A stretch of 64,000 nucleotides of DNA from Marinomonas maritima (GTDB taxonomy: Bacteria; Pseudomonadota; Gammaproteobacteria; Pseudomonadales; Marinomonadaceae). The notes under the pieces were generated by a model. That model searched no databases. It saw only the letters and a list, made by a program, of their open reading frames with translations, and had not been told where the DNA came from. The first letter of the stretch is position 1. Each line of letters opens with the position of its first letter. The position numbers and the translations under genes are program-made. Positions 17,649-27,238 of this stretch are shown here, one piece after another. The DNA lies in assembly GCF_024435075.2 (NCBI RefSeq), contig NZ_JAMZEG020000003.1, positions 1-64,000 of the forward strand, given 5' to 3'.

Positions 17649-17872
17649 AAGTATTTTTCATAATATTGAAGCATTAATACAAAATTAGGCAGCTTTATGG
17701 CGCGATAAGATAAATACACAAGCAACGTAAGAATCAAATAGAAACTTAAAATGACTAAAATCAGACATCCACAAAGGCTTCGCAACTAAACTTCTGCATC
17801 TCTTTTTAAAGAATAAAAATAGCCTATCTTTAAAGCTTAGCCTATTACCGTTGTCAGCTGAGGAGCGTCACT

Positions 17873-18115
17873 ATGAAAAATTACACTTATCTATTTAGCG
17901 TGACCGCTGCATTACTTTTATTAAGCTTGAGCTCATCGACTCATGCAGAAGGGATTGATGCGGTAGTGAATGAAATTTTCGGCAATGTAATGGGCTGATT
18001 TATTTGTCTCATCTTTGCTCCTCTTCCTGGAACGAGCTTTCCATGGATTGCCCTATGGTTAGTAACCGGCGCCACCGTCTTTCACTGTGTATTTTGGATT
18101 CACTCAATCTTGTAG
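17873..18115 (+). pseudogene. truncated alanine/sodium symporter (AGCS) remnant
   Basis: The first 41 codons encode a signal-like hydrophobic segment and EGIDAVVNEIFGNVMG, then TGA at 17996-17998. In the same frame the next 38 codons read FICLIFAPLPGTSFPWIALW and LVTGATVF, before a TAG at 18113. Together these match the N-terminus of AGCS (AlsT-type) amino acid:cation symporters, which continue for more than 400 residues. Here the gene carries an in-frame stop and the rest is missing. The start codon and a GAGGAG ribosome site are intact. It is divergent from sdaA, so the ancestor may have imported serine or alanine. Family recall is from memory; loss of function is clear. Confidence 0.72.
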
Positions 18116-18163
18116 TATTGGCCACTCAATTGCCTTGGTAATATTGTCAGCTTGTGCTTATTA

Positions 18164-18277
18164 ATGCCGATTACTAAAAGAGAACACTTGTCTTATCAAA
18201 AGCGTTTAAGATCTGGTGAGATTATTAAGTTCAAGGATCGTAAAAGATCCACTAAGAGGTTCAAAATAGCCAAATAG
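18164..18277 (+). CDS. possible 37-residue basic ORF or gene remnant
   Basis: ATG at 18164 opens a 37-codon frame, MPITKREHLSYQKRLRSGEI followed by a Lys/Arg-rich tail (KFKDRKRSTKRFKIAK). The stop is directly followed by a strong terminator, as for a real gene end. No ribosome site is visible. It may be the 3' end of the gene whose 5' end is the symporter remnant, or an independent small protein. I do not recognise it. Confidence 0.3.
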   Translation: MPITKREHLSYQKRLRSGEIIKFKDRKRSTKRFKIAK

Positions 18278-18314
18278 AAAAACCCCCATTAACGAAATCG
18301 TCAATGGGGGTTTT
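18278..18314. terminator. bidirectional terminator after aldehyde dehydrogenase gene
   Basis: AAAACCCCCATT paired with AATGGGGGTTTT, 12-bp stem, with an inner ACGA/TCGT pair and T tracts on both strands. Confidence 0.92.
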
Positions 18315-18353
18315 ATTGTCAGAGGGATTCAGCTCAATGCTCAAATAAACAGG

Positions 18354-19871
18354 TTAGAAGAAACCTAGAGGATTGACATCATAGCTAATTAGCATGTTCT
18401 TCGTTTGCTGATAATGCTCTAGCGCCATTTTATGTGTTTCACGACCCACACCGGATTTTTTATAACCACCAAAAGCGGAATGAGCAGGATACTGGTGATA
18501 GCAATTCATCCATACACGGCCTGCCTCTAGGTTGCGCCCCATACGATAAGCAAGATTTGTGTCTCGCGTCCACACTCCCGCTCCTAGGCCAAACTCACTG
18601 TCGTTTGCAATGGCAAGCGCCTCTGCTTCATCTTTAAAAGTTGTGACACTAACAACAGGACCAAAAATTTCTTCTTGAAAAATACGCATGTCGTTAGAGC
18701 CTTTAAACAATGTTGGCTGGACATAGAACCCTTGATTCAAACCATCAATCGACTCAACACCACCACCTATCAGTAACTCTGCGCCTTCTTTTTTACCAAT
18801 ATCAATGTAACTCAGTATTTTATCGAATTGCTCTTTCGACGCCTGAGCCCCGACTTGTACGTCAGTATCCAATGGGTTTCCGCGCTTAATGGTTTTAGTG
18901 CGCTCGATCACCAACGCCATAAACTCGTCATAAATAGACTCATGAACCAATGCACGAGATGGGCAAGTACAAACTTCTCCTTGGTTAAAGAAAGCCAGCA
19001 CTAAACCTTCAACACATTTACTGATAAAAGCGTCTTCTTGCTTCATCACATCGGCAAAATAGATATTAGGAGACTTACCACCTAACTCAACAGAAGAAGG
19101 AATGATATTTTCAGCCGCGCATTTCAAAATATGTGAGCCGACAGGAGTCGATCCAGTAAAGGCAATTTTAGCAATACGTTTGCTGCTTGCGAGCGCTTGC
19201 CCCGCCTCTTTCCCATAGCCATTTACAATATTTAACACGCCAGGTGGTAGCAAGTCTTGAATGACTTTAACCAATTCAAGAATAGACGCCGGTGTTTGTT
19301 CTGCTGGTTTTAGCACCACGCAGTTACCCGCCGCTAGTGCAGGCGCCAATTTCCACGCCGCCATCAAGATTGGAAAATTCCAAGGAATAATTTGACCGAC
19401 AACACCCAATGGTTCGTGAAAATGATAAGCCACTGTATGTTCATCTAATTCAGCTGTGCTGCCTTCTTGCGCTCTCAAGCACCCTGCAAAGTAACGAAAA
19501 TGATCGGCCGCCAAAGGAATGTCTGCGTTTAATGTTTCTCGAATCGCTTTGCCGTTGTCCCATGTTTCTGCGACAGCAAGGGCTTCTAGATGTTGTTCGA
19601 TTCGGTCGGCTATTTTTAACAAAATGTTAGAGCGATTAGTAACCGACGTTTTACCCCACCCCACACGAGCAGCATGCGCTGCATCAAGCGCAAGATTGAT
19701 ATCTTCCTCTGTAGAACGAGGAATTCGGCAAAACACTTCGCCATTGACGGGACTAATATTATCAAAATACTGACCTTTTACCGGAGCCACCCACTCGCCT
19801 CCGATAAAATTACCGTACTCAGCTTCAAATGTAATCAGGCTGCCATTACTACCAGGTTGGGCATAGATCAT
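18354..19871 (-). CDS. NAD-dependent aldehyde dehydrogenase
   Basis: Cytoplasmic aldehyde dehydrogenase of 505 residues, of the acetaldehyde/ExaC-AldB-like type. The NAD-binding region includes IIPWNFPILMAAWK near 161-174 and FTGSTPVG near 238-245. The catalytic pair is Glu262 in VELGGKSPN and Cys301 in NQGEVCTCPSR. The C-terminus has the usual SAFGGYKKSGVGRE. It is transcribed divergently from an AraC-type regulator, a common arrangement for alcohol or aldehyde utilisation. The physiological aldehyde cannot be assigned from the sequence. Confidence 0.94.
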   Translation of the reverse strand: MIYAQPGSNGSLITFEAEYGNFIGGEWVAPVKGQYFDNISPVNGEVFCRIPRSTEEDINLALDAAHAARVGWGKTSVTNRSNILLKIADRIEQHLEALAVAETWDNGKAIRETLNADIPLAADHFRYFAGCLRAQEGSTAELDEHTVAYHFHEPLGVVGQIIPWNFPILMAAWKLAPALAAGNCVVLKPAEQTPASILELVKVIQDLLPPGVLNIVNGYGKEAGQALASSKRIAKIAFTGSTPVGSHILKCAAENIIPSSVELGGKSPNIYFADVMKQEDAFISKCVEGLVLAFFNQGEVCTCPSRALVHESIYDEFMALVIERTKTIKRGNPLDTDVQVGAQASKEQFDKILSYIDIGKKEGAELLIGGGVESIDGLNQGFYVQPTLFKGSNDMRIFQEEIFGPVVSVTTFKDEAEALAIANDSEFGLGAGVWTRDTNLAYRMGRNLEAGRVWMNCYHQYPAHSAFGGYKKSGVGRETHKMALEHYQQTKNMLISYDVNPLGFF

Positions 19872-20093
19872 AAAATCGTCTCCATTATTGTTGTTTTTAT
19901 TTCAGGCTTTATTTTTAACCTTGGTAGTAAGAGTAGAAACAAAGCGAAAATAAAACTTGCCTGTCAGTCCATGAAACTTGTCTAGCGATCCATTTCTATT
20001 GATGTATTTGTATTGACCCATAACCAGTCAAGAGTGATGATAAGCACACGAAAATTAACCACGCCATACGATTAAAATAAAAGAGGTGTGTAA

Positions 20094-21017
20094 ATGAACC
20101 GTTCTGCATCTACAGAAAAAACATTACTCGAGCAAAAACGCTCACCCACACAACTGGTCGAAAACCGTGTCTGCTTTGCGGGCCCGCATTCAGAATTAAG
20201 TATTTACGATACTTATGAACAGGCAAAAAAAGTCAGCCTAAAAGCAGATTCTCTTCTTTACTGTGGCATGGTGACCGGCGCAAAAGTAATGCACACTAAA
20301 GACCATGACAATATCGCATTTTTACCCCATGAGTCCTTTATTCTAGCCCCACAAGAAGAGGTGTTCATCGACTTTCCAGAAGCTCAGCGAAATAGCCCTA
20401 CGACCTGTCTAACCATTGCAATCTCAAAAGAAAGAGTGGCTCAAATCTGTGACCGGATGAATGACATCATGGTCAAAGCCTTACCTTCTAGCGTTACCTT
20501 AGACCCAAACCAGCACCTACATACAATGCACACGCAAGCCACGCAACAATTGCTTGATCGACTAACCAGTGAGTTTGTACAGAATGATCCTGACCGAGAC
20601 TTACTGGTCGATTTTGGTGTCAGTGAATTGGTCACGCGAATACTCAGACATCATGGTAGAGACGCACTATTGCGGTTTAGCCAAAATACGCCAGACGCCA
20701 ATGGTTTGACCTGCGTTATTCATTGGATAGAACAACACCTTGCCTTGCCACTGGATATAAACTTTCTGGCAAAGAATGCGTGCATGAGTCGTAGCCGTTT
20801 CTATGAAAGCTTCAAACGACAACTTGGCTGCACACCAGTAGAATATCAACACCAACGAAGAATGAGCCGAGCCTATCAGCGTTTACAAGAAAAGTGTTCA
20901 GTAACAGAAGTGAGCTATGAACTAGGCTATCTTAGCTTGAGTCACTTCAGTCGACGCTTCCACCAACACTTTGGTATTTCACCGCGTCAAGTGACTCAGA
21001 AAAAACTCAATTCATAA
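20094..21017 (+). CDS. AraC-type transcriptional regulator
   Basis: Regulator of 307 residues. The N-terminal half (about 1-190) is an effector-binding region of the AraC_N kind (DSLLYCGMVTGAKVMHTKDH). The C-terminal about 95 residues hold two helix-turn-helix motifs: FLAKNACMSRSRFYESFKRQ with GCTPVEYQHQRRMSRA, and then VSYELGYLSLSHFSRRFHQHFGISP written as adjacent segments. A GAGGTG ribosome site precedes the ATG. The 222-bp divergent region with the aldehyde dehydrogenase gene suggests it activates that gene, by context only. Confidence 0.92.
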   Translation: MNRSASTEKTLLEQKRSPTQLVENRVCFAGPHSELSIYDTYEQAKKVSLKADSLLYCGMVTGAKVMHTKDHDNIAFLPHESFILAPQEEVFIDFPEAQRNSPTTCLTIAISKERVAQICDRMNDIMVKALPSSVTLDPNQHLHTMHTQATQQLLDRLTSEFVQNDPDRDLLVDFGVSELVTRILRHHGRDALLRFSQNTPDANGLTCVIHWIEQHLALPLDINFLAKNACMSRSRFYESFKRQLGCTPVEYQHQRRMSRAYQRLQEKCSVTEVSYELGYLSLSHFSRRFHQHFGISPRQVTQKKLNS

Positions 21018-21028
21018 TCGAAGAAACG

Positions 21029-22246
21029 CTAAAAAACATGTTTTAATTTAGACTTACAATAGACAAAAACGCCTAACATAAAGAGAAGGGCAAACATCAA
21101 ACCAAGAAAGGGAACCAACTGCCCTAACTGGTACAAAGAAGCAAGAATTACCGGTCCCAATGCAGCGCCAAGTCCTTGCATAGAGGCATTCATACTGGCC
21201 AAACGACTTTGCTGATCATCTTTTACCAACAAGGTTTGTGCCGTCACAATACCAGGAAACAAGAAACCAAAACCGGCTCCAAATAACCCCATCGCAAACA
21301 AAATGCCAACATAAGAATCTAACAAAATAAAGGCAAGTTGAGCAAGCACTCCCATGACAACACCAGAGAAAATCAAGGTAACCACACCCAATTGAAATCT
21401 AGGTACTAGAATCATTTGTACCAAAATACTAAAACAAGACATCGTCATCATGGCAAATCCAAGCTGATGCGTTGTTTGTGCCACATCAAGCTGAAATCTG
21501 TCCTGAATTAAAAAACCCATAATCTGCTGAATACCCGTCACAGATAAAATAGCCAAGGTAGACATTCCCAAAAATGGCATCACAGGTTCTTTAAACCAAT
21601 TGATCGCAGGCGGTCTTTCGAACTGACGAACATGTTTTTTATCTTTTACAAACAGAACAACAAATAAAGCCGCACAGCCAGCCAAAAAAGCAATAATGTA
21701 AAAAGGCGCAGTGAGGCCTAAACTACTCAATAAAGACGCAAAAGCAGGCCCTAAAATCATACCTATACTAAAAGAAGCACCAATCATCGCTATGGTTGAA
21801 CTACGATGTTTAATATCAGTATGCGCAATCAAAAAGGTCTGAATAGAAGGCAAAACACCAGCTATTCCAAGTGAAAAGACAATACGTAATGCAAACACCC
21901 AATAATAAGTCTGCTCGGCTGATAGGTTTTTAGCCAAGGCTTCTTGTAAAACAAACCCTGTCAGCGCAATAGTCAACGCATAACAGCTCATACCAATAAT
22001 CACAGAACGTACGCGACCAATACGGTTAATAATACCGCCCCAAAGAAAAGCGGCGACCACAAATGTTGCTGCACCTGCCGTAATTAGTGTGCTGATTCGC
22101 ACATCGGCTAAGCCAATTTCTCGGCCGATTGGAGGTAAAGAGGTAAAAATAAAAGATTGACCAATCCCAACGGCGACCAAGCAAAACAGCAGCAGCCATC
22201 GAGACAAGCGTTCATTAAAAAACGAATAGGTGTCAGAGTTAATCAA
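21029..22246 (-). CDS. MFS transporter (DHA1-like)
   Basis: Major facilitator protein of 405 residues with about 12 membrane segments. The loop 2-3 motif appears as GGIINRIGRVRSVIIG near residue 70, close to the classic G-x3-D/N-R-x-GRR pattern. Proton-driven drug or metabolite efflux is the usual role for this shape. The start is a TTG at 22244-22246 with AAGGA about eight bases upstream; no better ATG is close. It is convergent with the AraC gene, ending 11 bp from it. The substrate is unknown. Confidence 0.85.
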   Translation of the reverse strand: MINSDTYSFFNERLSRWLLLFCLVAVGIGQSFIFTSLPPIGREIGLADVRISTLITAGAATFVVAAFLWGGIINRIGRVRSVIIGMSCYALTIALTGFVLQEALAKNLSAEQTYYWVFALRIVFSLGIAGVLPSIQTFLIAHTDIKHRSSTIAMIGASFSIGMILGPAFASLLSSLGLTAPFYIIAFLAGCAALFVVLFVKDKKHVRQFERPPAINWFKEPVMPFLGMSTLAILSVTGIQQIMGFLIQDRFQLDVAQTTHQLGFAMMTMSCFSILVQMILVPRFQLGVVTLIFSGVVMGVLAQLAFILLDSYVGILFAMGLFGAGFGFLFPGIVTAQTLLVKDDQQSRLASMNASMQGLGAALGPVILASLYQLGQLVPFLGLMFALLFMLGVFVYCKSKLKHVF

Positions 22247-22345
22247 TGTATAATCCTTGATAATAAACGAGCAGTTTAGTCTGCCTACATAGCAGATTTT
22301 CTCAGGCGAACCTGCAATAAGGTTTACCGATAAACAAGGGGGCTA

Positions 22346-22362
22346 TTTATCATCCTGATAAA
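22346..22362. repeat. inverted repeat in divergent MFS promoter region
   Basis: TTTATCA-TCC-TGATAAA, 7-bp arms, 100 bp upstream of the minus-strand MFS gene. The remaining 395-bp gap up to 22641 contains no gene with a start codon that I can support. Confidence 0.35.
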
Positions 22363-22641
22363 ATAAGACATTAAATTAGCACAATCTTTTCACGCTTTCT
22401 GAGACATTTCATTCAAACTAAGCAATACAAAGCCTACCAAGACAACATCCACAATTCTTAGGCTTTTGACTTATTCCTTATCGACGTCATAACCATACAA
22501 ACCACTCAGAATATATTACCGCTTTGTATCTATGAATCCTTAAGTGGGCTGGCGTATTATGGGCAACAACCTGTCACTTTAAACAATAAAGTCTACTTGA
22601 CCTCAACAGAAAGTTTGATTTTCAAAGTACCATAGGAAACC

Positions 22642-23853
22642 ATGCAACCTCTTTTTCAACACCCAAATTTTGTCCATTATTGGATTGGACAAATTGCATC
22701 GTCTTTTGCCTTTCAAATGCTCAGTGTTGGTATTGGTTGGCAAATGTATGATTTAACCAACAGTCCAATGGCACTTGGGCTCGTGGGACTTTGCCAGTTT
22801 CTACCCCAGCTATTATTAACCTTAGTGGTAGGGCACGTCGCCGATCGCTATAACCGCCGTCTTATTTGTGTTTGCACCCGATTAGCGATGGCAATGACCG
22901 TTGGCATTCTTGCCTACGGCAACATAAGCGCAACCATTTCAGCCAGTATGATTTACACCTGTGCCGCCTTATTAGGTACCGCTAGAGCATTTGAAATGCC
23001 AGCCAATCAAGCCATTTTACCTAATCTTATTCCCAGTGAATTATTGTCTCGTGCCATTAGCGCCATCGCGTCGGCACGAGAGATATCTGTCATAGCAGGT
23101 CCCGCTCTAGGCGGTTTAATTTATCTGTTAGGCCCATCAACACTGTATTTATCAAGCTTGAGTTGTTTCTTAATCTCTTGCGCCATCATGTTCTTTTTGA
23201 GATATAACTTTAGCGTAAAAAGTAAGTCACCCATCGATATAGGACATCTACTTGGTGGATTAACTTTTATACGCGGGAATAAGGTCATACTGGGGTCTGT
23301 GTCATTGGATATGTTCGCCGTTTTATTAGGCGGCGCAACGGCGCTCTTACCTATTGTCGCAAAAGACATTCTACACACTGACCCTTGGGGATTAGGGTTA
23401 TTACGCTGTGCGCCAGCTCTGGGAGCGTTATTGATGTCTATTTATTTAGCCCGTCACCCTTTAACGCACAGTGTTGGAAAAATAATGTTTGCGGCAGTGG
23501 CTATTTTTGGTGTTGCTACCATTTTATTTGGTTTATCAGACAGCTTAATTCTTTCTATGTTTGCCCTTATTTTATTAGGCTCTTCAGACATGATCAGCGT
23601 GGTGATTCGTTCGACGCTTGTTCAATTAGAAACACCCGATGAAATGCGCGGTCGGGTCAGTGCGGCTAACTCTGTCTTCATTGGCAGTTCAAATCAGTTA
23701 GGGGAGTTTGAATCGGGCGTAACAGCAGCTTGGTTTGGTGTCATTCCGGCCATTGTGCTTGGTGGTGTTGGAACCATCGCGGTTGTCGGAATATGGATGT
23801 ATTTATTTCCAGATTTACTAAAAAGAGAAGCCTTAGGCAAGGAAAACGATTAA
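22642..23853 (+). CDS. MFS exporter of the EntS-like (MFS_3) type
   Basis: Transporter of 403 residues with about 12 hydrophobic segments. The N-terminus (NFVHYWIGQIASSFAFQMLS), the loop VVGHVADRYNRRLIC near residue 62-76 and FEMPANQAILPNLIP near 120 are the pattern of the enterobactin-exporter/NreB-like MFS group. A weak ribosome site (AGGAAA) precedes the ATG. It is convergent with the next MFS gene, 18 bp apart. No siderophore genes are nearby and no Fur box is visible, so siderophore export should not be assumed. Confidence 0.85.
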   Translation: MQPLFQHPNFVHYWIGQIASSFAFQMLSVGIGWQMYDLTNSPMALGLVGLCQFLPQLLLTLVVGHVADRYNRRLICVCTRLAMAMTVGILAYGNISATISASMIYTCAALLGTARAFEMPANQAILPNLIPSELLSRAISAIASAREISVIAGPALGGLIYLLGPSTLYLSSLSCFLISCAIMFFLRYNFSVKSKSPIDIGHLLGGLTFIRGNKVILGSVSLDMFAVLLGGATALLPIVAKDILHTDPWGLGLLRCAPALGALLMSIYLARHPLTHSVGKIMFAAVAIFGVATILFGLSDSLILSMFALILLGSSDMISVVIRSTLVQLETPDEMRGRVSAANSVFIGSSNQLGEFESGVTAAWFGVIPAIVLGGVGTIAVVGIWMYLFPDLLKREALGKEND

Positions 23854-23871
23854 TCCGCAGATCCAAAAAAT

Positions 23872-25047
23872 CTAATCTTCTCGTTTTAAAATACGTTGAA
23901 AAAGACCAAACAGCAAAAGTGCATAAAGCAAAAAAGTCATGCTCAACGCGGTTAAACCATAATGCCCACCAATCAAACCACTGAAAAATGGCAAGGTCAT
24001 GGCTCCAATGACGGCGGCGCTCATTTGAAAACCAATAGCATGAGCTGAATATCTTTTACCGACACGGATGGCGGTTTGAGAAATCATACAAGGGAAAATA
24101 GGTGCTGCACTAAAACCCATTATAATCAGACCTAGATAGCTGGTATAGGGTGAGATATTGATAGCGAATGACAAAGCGCCTAATACCACGCCCGCCAAAC
24201 AAAGACGTAAGAGTTGATCGACCGGAAAGCGCTCTACTAAGAAACCAAATACGGCCCGACCAAACGCTAAGGCCCCCCAATAAATCGCCACCCATGTACC
24301 AGCACTGGCTAATGAAATACCACGAGACTCTGTCATCACCGTAAATGCCCATTGTCCAACGCCGACTTCCACCCCAGAGTACAAGAAAAAAAATACGATT
24401 TGGAAACGAATAATTGGATGTTTAAGTGCCTGACGTTGGGAAACCACCACTACCTCATCAAGACCTTCCTCTGATTTTTTTGGGGCATGCTTATCACTTT
24501 CCCATAGGTGTCGGCTGAACAAAAACACCATCGCCATAACAAACAGTATCACCGCGAGAGTCGCATAGCCTAAACGCCAATTTTGAGAAAAACTAACCAG
24601 CACAGTGGTAACAATAATAGGGCCGGCGGTAGCACCAACACCAAAAGCGGCATGTAACCAATTCATGTGCTTGGCAGAAAAATGTTCTGCGGCGTACGCG
24701 TTCAATCCAGCATCAATCGCACCAGATCCCATACCAATGACAATTGCAAATAGGACAAAAATAATAAAGGTAGAGCTGAAGTAAAAGCCAAATAAACCAA
24801 AGCTGACCAATAGGCTACTCACTACCAACAGCCAGCCAACACCAAAGCGAGACAGCAGATAGCCAACAGAAAAACTCGACACTAAATAACCAACGCCGCC
24901 ACCAGCAATGACTAAACCTAACCACCCTATTGGAACAGAAAATTCCGTACGCACAAACGGCCAATTAATCCCATGAGCCGCATCGGGTAAGCCCAGACTA
25001 ATGAAACCTAGATACGCAATAAACAACAACACACCTGATGTGCGCAT
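23872..25047 (-). CDS. MFS transporter (YbjJ/FucP-like)
   Basis: Transporter of 391 residues with about 12 membrane segments. GLPDAAHGINWPFVRTEFSV near residue 20 and GMGSGAIDAGLNAYAAEHFS near 105 with NWLHAAFGVGATAGP are typical of the YbjJ and FHS-like MFS group, which includes sugar transporters. A basic central loop (about residues 190-205) separates the two six-helix halves. It stands between a convergent EntS-like gene and a small membrane-protein gene on the same strand. Substrate not assignable. Confidence 0.85.
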   Translation of the reverse strand: MRTSGVLLFIAYLGFISLGLPDAAHGINWPFVRTEFSVPIGWLGLVIAGGGVGYLVSSFSVGYLLSRFGVGWLLVVSSLLVSFGLFGFYFSSTFIIFVLFAIVIGMGSGAIDAGLNAYAAEHFSAKHMNWLHAAFGVGATAGPIIVTTVLVSFSQNWRLGYATLAVILFVMAMVFLFSRHLWESDKHAPKKSEEGLDEVVVVSQRQALKHPIIRFQIVFFFLYSGVEVGVGQWAFTVMTESRGISLASAGTWVAIYWGALAFGRAVFGFLVERFPVDQLLRLCLAGVVLGALSFAINISPYTSYLGLIIMGFSAAPIFPCMISQTAIRVGKRYSAHAIGFQMSAAVIGAMTLPFFSGLIGGHYGLTALSMTFLLYALLLFGLFQRILKRED

Positions 25048-25130
25048 TCACAAACCCTTATCCATATTTTTTTTGCTATTTGAGCGTATTTAACCGATGA
25101 ATAAAATCTTTAAATCCACTTAATTTTTCT

Positions 25131-25406
25131 TCATTTGAACAGTCTACGTTTTTCTTTTTCAATCGGTTTCCATTTCCAACTAGGTGCGTCGCCCTTCACA
25201 TAATAAACAACGAGCAGAATAAGCGTGCTGATAGAGACCAGTAAAATCCATTTTAAAAGCTCAATTTTTGGATCAACCGAAAAACTGATAAAACCAACGG
25301 TAAATAAATAAAGCATTTGTACAAACCAACCTTGCCACGCCGTTGGTTTCCCCCATCCCCACCCATTTTTTTTTGCTGGAAACCACACTGTTTTTTTATC
25401 TGTCAT
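25131..25406 (-). CDS. small two-span membrane protein
   Basis: Protein of 91 residues from the ATG at 25404-25406. The N-terminus WFPAKKNGWGWGKPTAWQGW is tryptophan- and glycine-rich, followed by two hydrophobic segments (about 30-50 and 57-77) and a basic, Lys-rich tail. This N-terminus recurs in small conserved membrane proteins of proteobacteria. A longer frame to 25514 is rejected because it would run through the folE terminator. It lies 84 bp upstream of the MFS gene and may be cotranscribed with it. Function unknown. Confidence 0.75.
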   Translation of the reverse strand: MTDKKTVWFPAKKNGWGWGKPTAWQGWFVQMLYLFTVGFISFSVDPKIELLKWILLVSISTLILLVVYYVKGDAPSWKWKPIEKEKRRLFK

Positions 25407-25466
25407 AGTAAAAGCCTCAAAGCCAAATAATTCTATACGCTGCGTCACTTTGCCTGATTTCATGGC

Positions 25467-25502
25467 ATAAAAAAAGAGCCTTGAACATAGGGCTCTTTTT
25501 AT
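25467..25502 (-). terminator. terminator after folE
   Basis: AAAAAGAGCC paired with GGGCTCTTTTT around TTGAACATA, with T tracts on both strands. Confidence 0.88.
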
Positions 25503-25534
25503 CAAACTAAACAAACGTACTTTTATCTAAAAAT

Positions 25535-26218
25535 CTACCTTGCAAGGAATTCACCACGCGTTTTATCGCTGCGTTTAAACAAACCACCCAGTGCGGTTGT
25601 TTGAGTAGAAGAACTTGCATCCATAACACCTCGGGCTTTTACACAATAATGCACAGCACTGATACTGACCGCCACATTGTCGGTTTCTAGCAACGCTTGC
25701 AATGTCACTAAAATCTGCTGAGTCAGGCGTTCTTGTACTTGCGGACGCTGGGCAAAAAATCGCACGATACGATTGATTTTCGACAAGCCGATAATCTTTG
25801 TTTTTGGCAGGTAAGCAACTTTTGCTAGTCCATCGATTGTCACAAAATGATGTTCACATGTACTGGTAAAGCTAATGTCGCTCACTTTTACCATTTCATC
25901 CACTTTCATCTTGTTTTCAATCACAGTGATTTTTGGAAACTGAGCGTAGTCTAGGCCTGAGAAGATCTCCTTAACGTACATTTTAGCAATACGATGTGGC
26001 GTTTCTGCCAAGCTATCATCGGTCAAATCGAGCCCCAATGTCGTCACAATTTCTTCAAATGAGCTTTTAATACGCTGATACTTTTCTTCGCTTGTCAGAC
26101 CATTATCAATCATAGGGGTTTCTAAACCACTTTTGATTAAGGTATCACGTACTTTAATAGCCTCATCAGACAACACAAGGCGATTTAAATTGGTTTGTAG
26201 AGCTATGTTAGCGTTCAT
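25535..26218 (-). CDS. folE: GTP cyclohydrolase I
   Basis: Converts GTP to 7,8-dihydroneopterin triphosphate, the first step of folate and pterin synthesis. It has 227 residues, close to E. coli FolE. Zinc ligands are visible in TSTCEHHFVTIDG and VHYCVKARGV, and the body contains ETPHRIAKMYVKEIFSGLDY and SKINRIVRFFAQRPQVQERL. It lies 71 bp downstream of folM on the same strand. That pairing suggests a tetrahydromonapterin branch, used as the cofactor of phenylalanine hydroxylase in related bacteria. Confidence 0.98.
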   Translation of the reverse strand: MNANIALQTNLNRLVLSDEAIKVRDTLIKSGLETPMIDNGLTSEEKYQRIKSSFEEIVTTLGLDLTDDSLAETPHRIAKMYVKEIFSGLDYAQFPKITVIENKMKVDEMVKVSDISFTSTCEHHFVTIDGLAKVAYLPKTKIIGLSKINRIVRFFAQRPQVQERLTQQILVTLQALLETDNVAVSISAVHYCVKARGVMDASSSTQTTALGGLFKRSDKTRGEFLAR

Positions 26219-26289
26219 ATCTTTGTCCTAAGTTGCTTAACCCTGTCTCATGACATGGAGGCGTTAAAAGAGAAGTCTTATTTGGCGAG

Positions 26290-27012
26290 TTAAACCAAAT
26301 GCCGGCCTCCATCAAGTGACAAGGTTCGACCTGTCATATAGCGGCTGTCTAGTATGTACTGCACCGCTAGCACCCCTTCTTGCTCTCCTGGCTCTTTTTG
26401 CAGCAGAGACTTACTCAATGCCTTATGACGGTATTCCTCGTCATCACTGTCGTTAAACATTAACAGTGACGGCGCGATCGCATTGACTTTTATTTGAGGA
26501 GCGAAACGCTTGGCAAATGAACACGTTAAGTTTGCCAAACCTGCTTTACTAGAAGCATAGGCGATGTGTTTATCACTGCCTTTTTCCACCACATAATCCG
26601 TCATGTGAATGATGTCTGCTTGCCCATCGAGCTTAGATCCTGCACATAATAATCTTTCGAAGGCGAGATTTATACGATAGGGTGCAAATACATGCACTTG
26701 CCACATTTTTTCCATTAAAAACGCCGTGTCCAAGGCACTTTCTTCGGACTCCCATTCAGATGCATTATGAATTATGCCACCCAATGCCGAATATTGATGC
26801 TGTATTTTTTCAATAAAGGCATCGACACCGGCACTGCTTGAAAAATCGGCTTGAACGCACGTGATACCCTGCGCTTCTAGCTCTGCGATGTCTTTTCGTT
26901 CACGACGATAAGTAATAATCACGCAATACCCTTGCGTGACCAATGACTTTGCACAGGCAAGACCAAGACGCTGAGCTCCGCCAGTGATAATAATTGGCAT
27001 TTTACGCATCAT
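26290..27012 (-). CDS. folM: dihydromonapterin reductase FolM
   Basis: Short-chain dehydrogenase of 240 residues, of the FolM type, which reduces dihydromonapterin (and dihydrofolate weakly) with NADPH. The nucleotide motif is TGGAQRLGLACA near residue 10, with an NADPH-type basic pair in TYRRERKD. The active site is YASSKAG near residue 155, and the C-terminus ends in SLDGGRHLV. The neighbour folE on the same strand supports the pterin role over a general reductase. Confidence 0.9.
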   Translation of the reverse strand: MMRKMPIIITGGAQRLGLACAKSLVTQGYCVIITYRRERKDIAELEAQGITCVQADFSSSAGVDAFIEKIQHQYSALGGIIHNASEWESEESALDTAFLMEKMWQVHVFAPYRINLAFERLLCAGSKLDGQADIIHMTDYVVEKGSDKHIAYASSKAGLANLTCSFAKRFAPQIKVNAIAPSLLMFNDSDDEEYRHKALSKSLLQKEPGEQEGVLAVQYILDSRYMTGRTLSLDGGRHLV

Positions 27013-27238
27013 TAGTATCCGTTCCTACTGAGTTATCTTCATTAAGCAGATGAAAAAACAACCTAACAAAGGCCTATATTTTATTTCTGCTAAATTTAGT
27101 TACGTATGTTTGTAAAAAAAAGATCAATCTATGTCATCTAATGTCTTTTTTCACACGTATCCATTGAACCACTTTTCATTAATAAGTTCTAAACAATGCG
27201 CTACTCATACAAATCAACCCGACAAAGAAGGAATTGTG

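Noticed and set aside
22462..22636. Roughly 58-codon open frame before the EntS-like gene (ending LTSTESLIFKVP)
   Set aside because: It follows a stop codon without any start codon or ribosome site and resembles nothing I know; probably chance in AT-rich DNA.
22627..22641. Siderophore export role and Fur control for the EntS-like MFS gene
   Set aside because: No siderophore genes nearby and no 7-1-7 Fur motif in the upstream region; the inverted repeat at 22346 does not fit.
25407..25514. Longer N-terminus for the small two-span membrane protein
   Set aside because: It would be encoded by the folE terminator hairpin and lacks a ribosome site.
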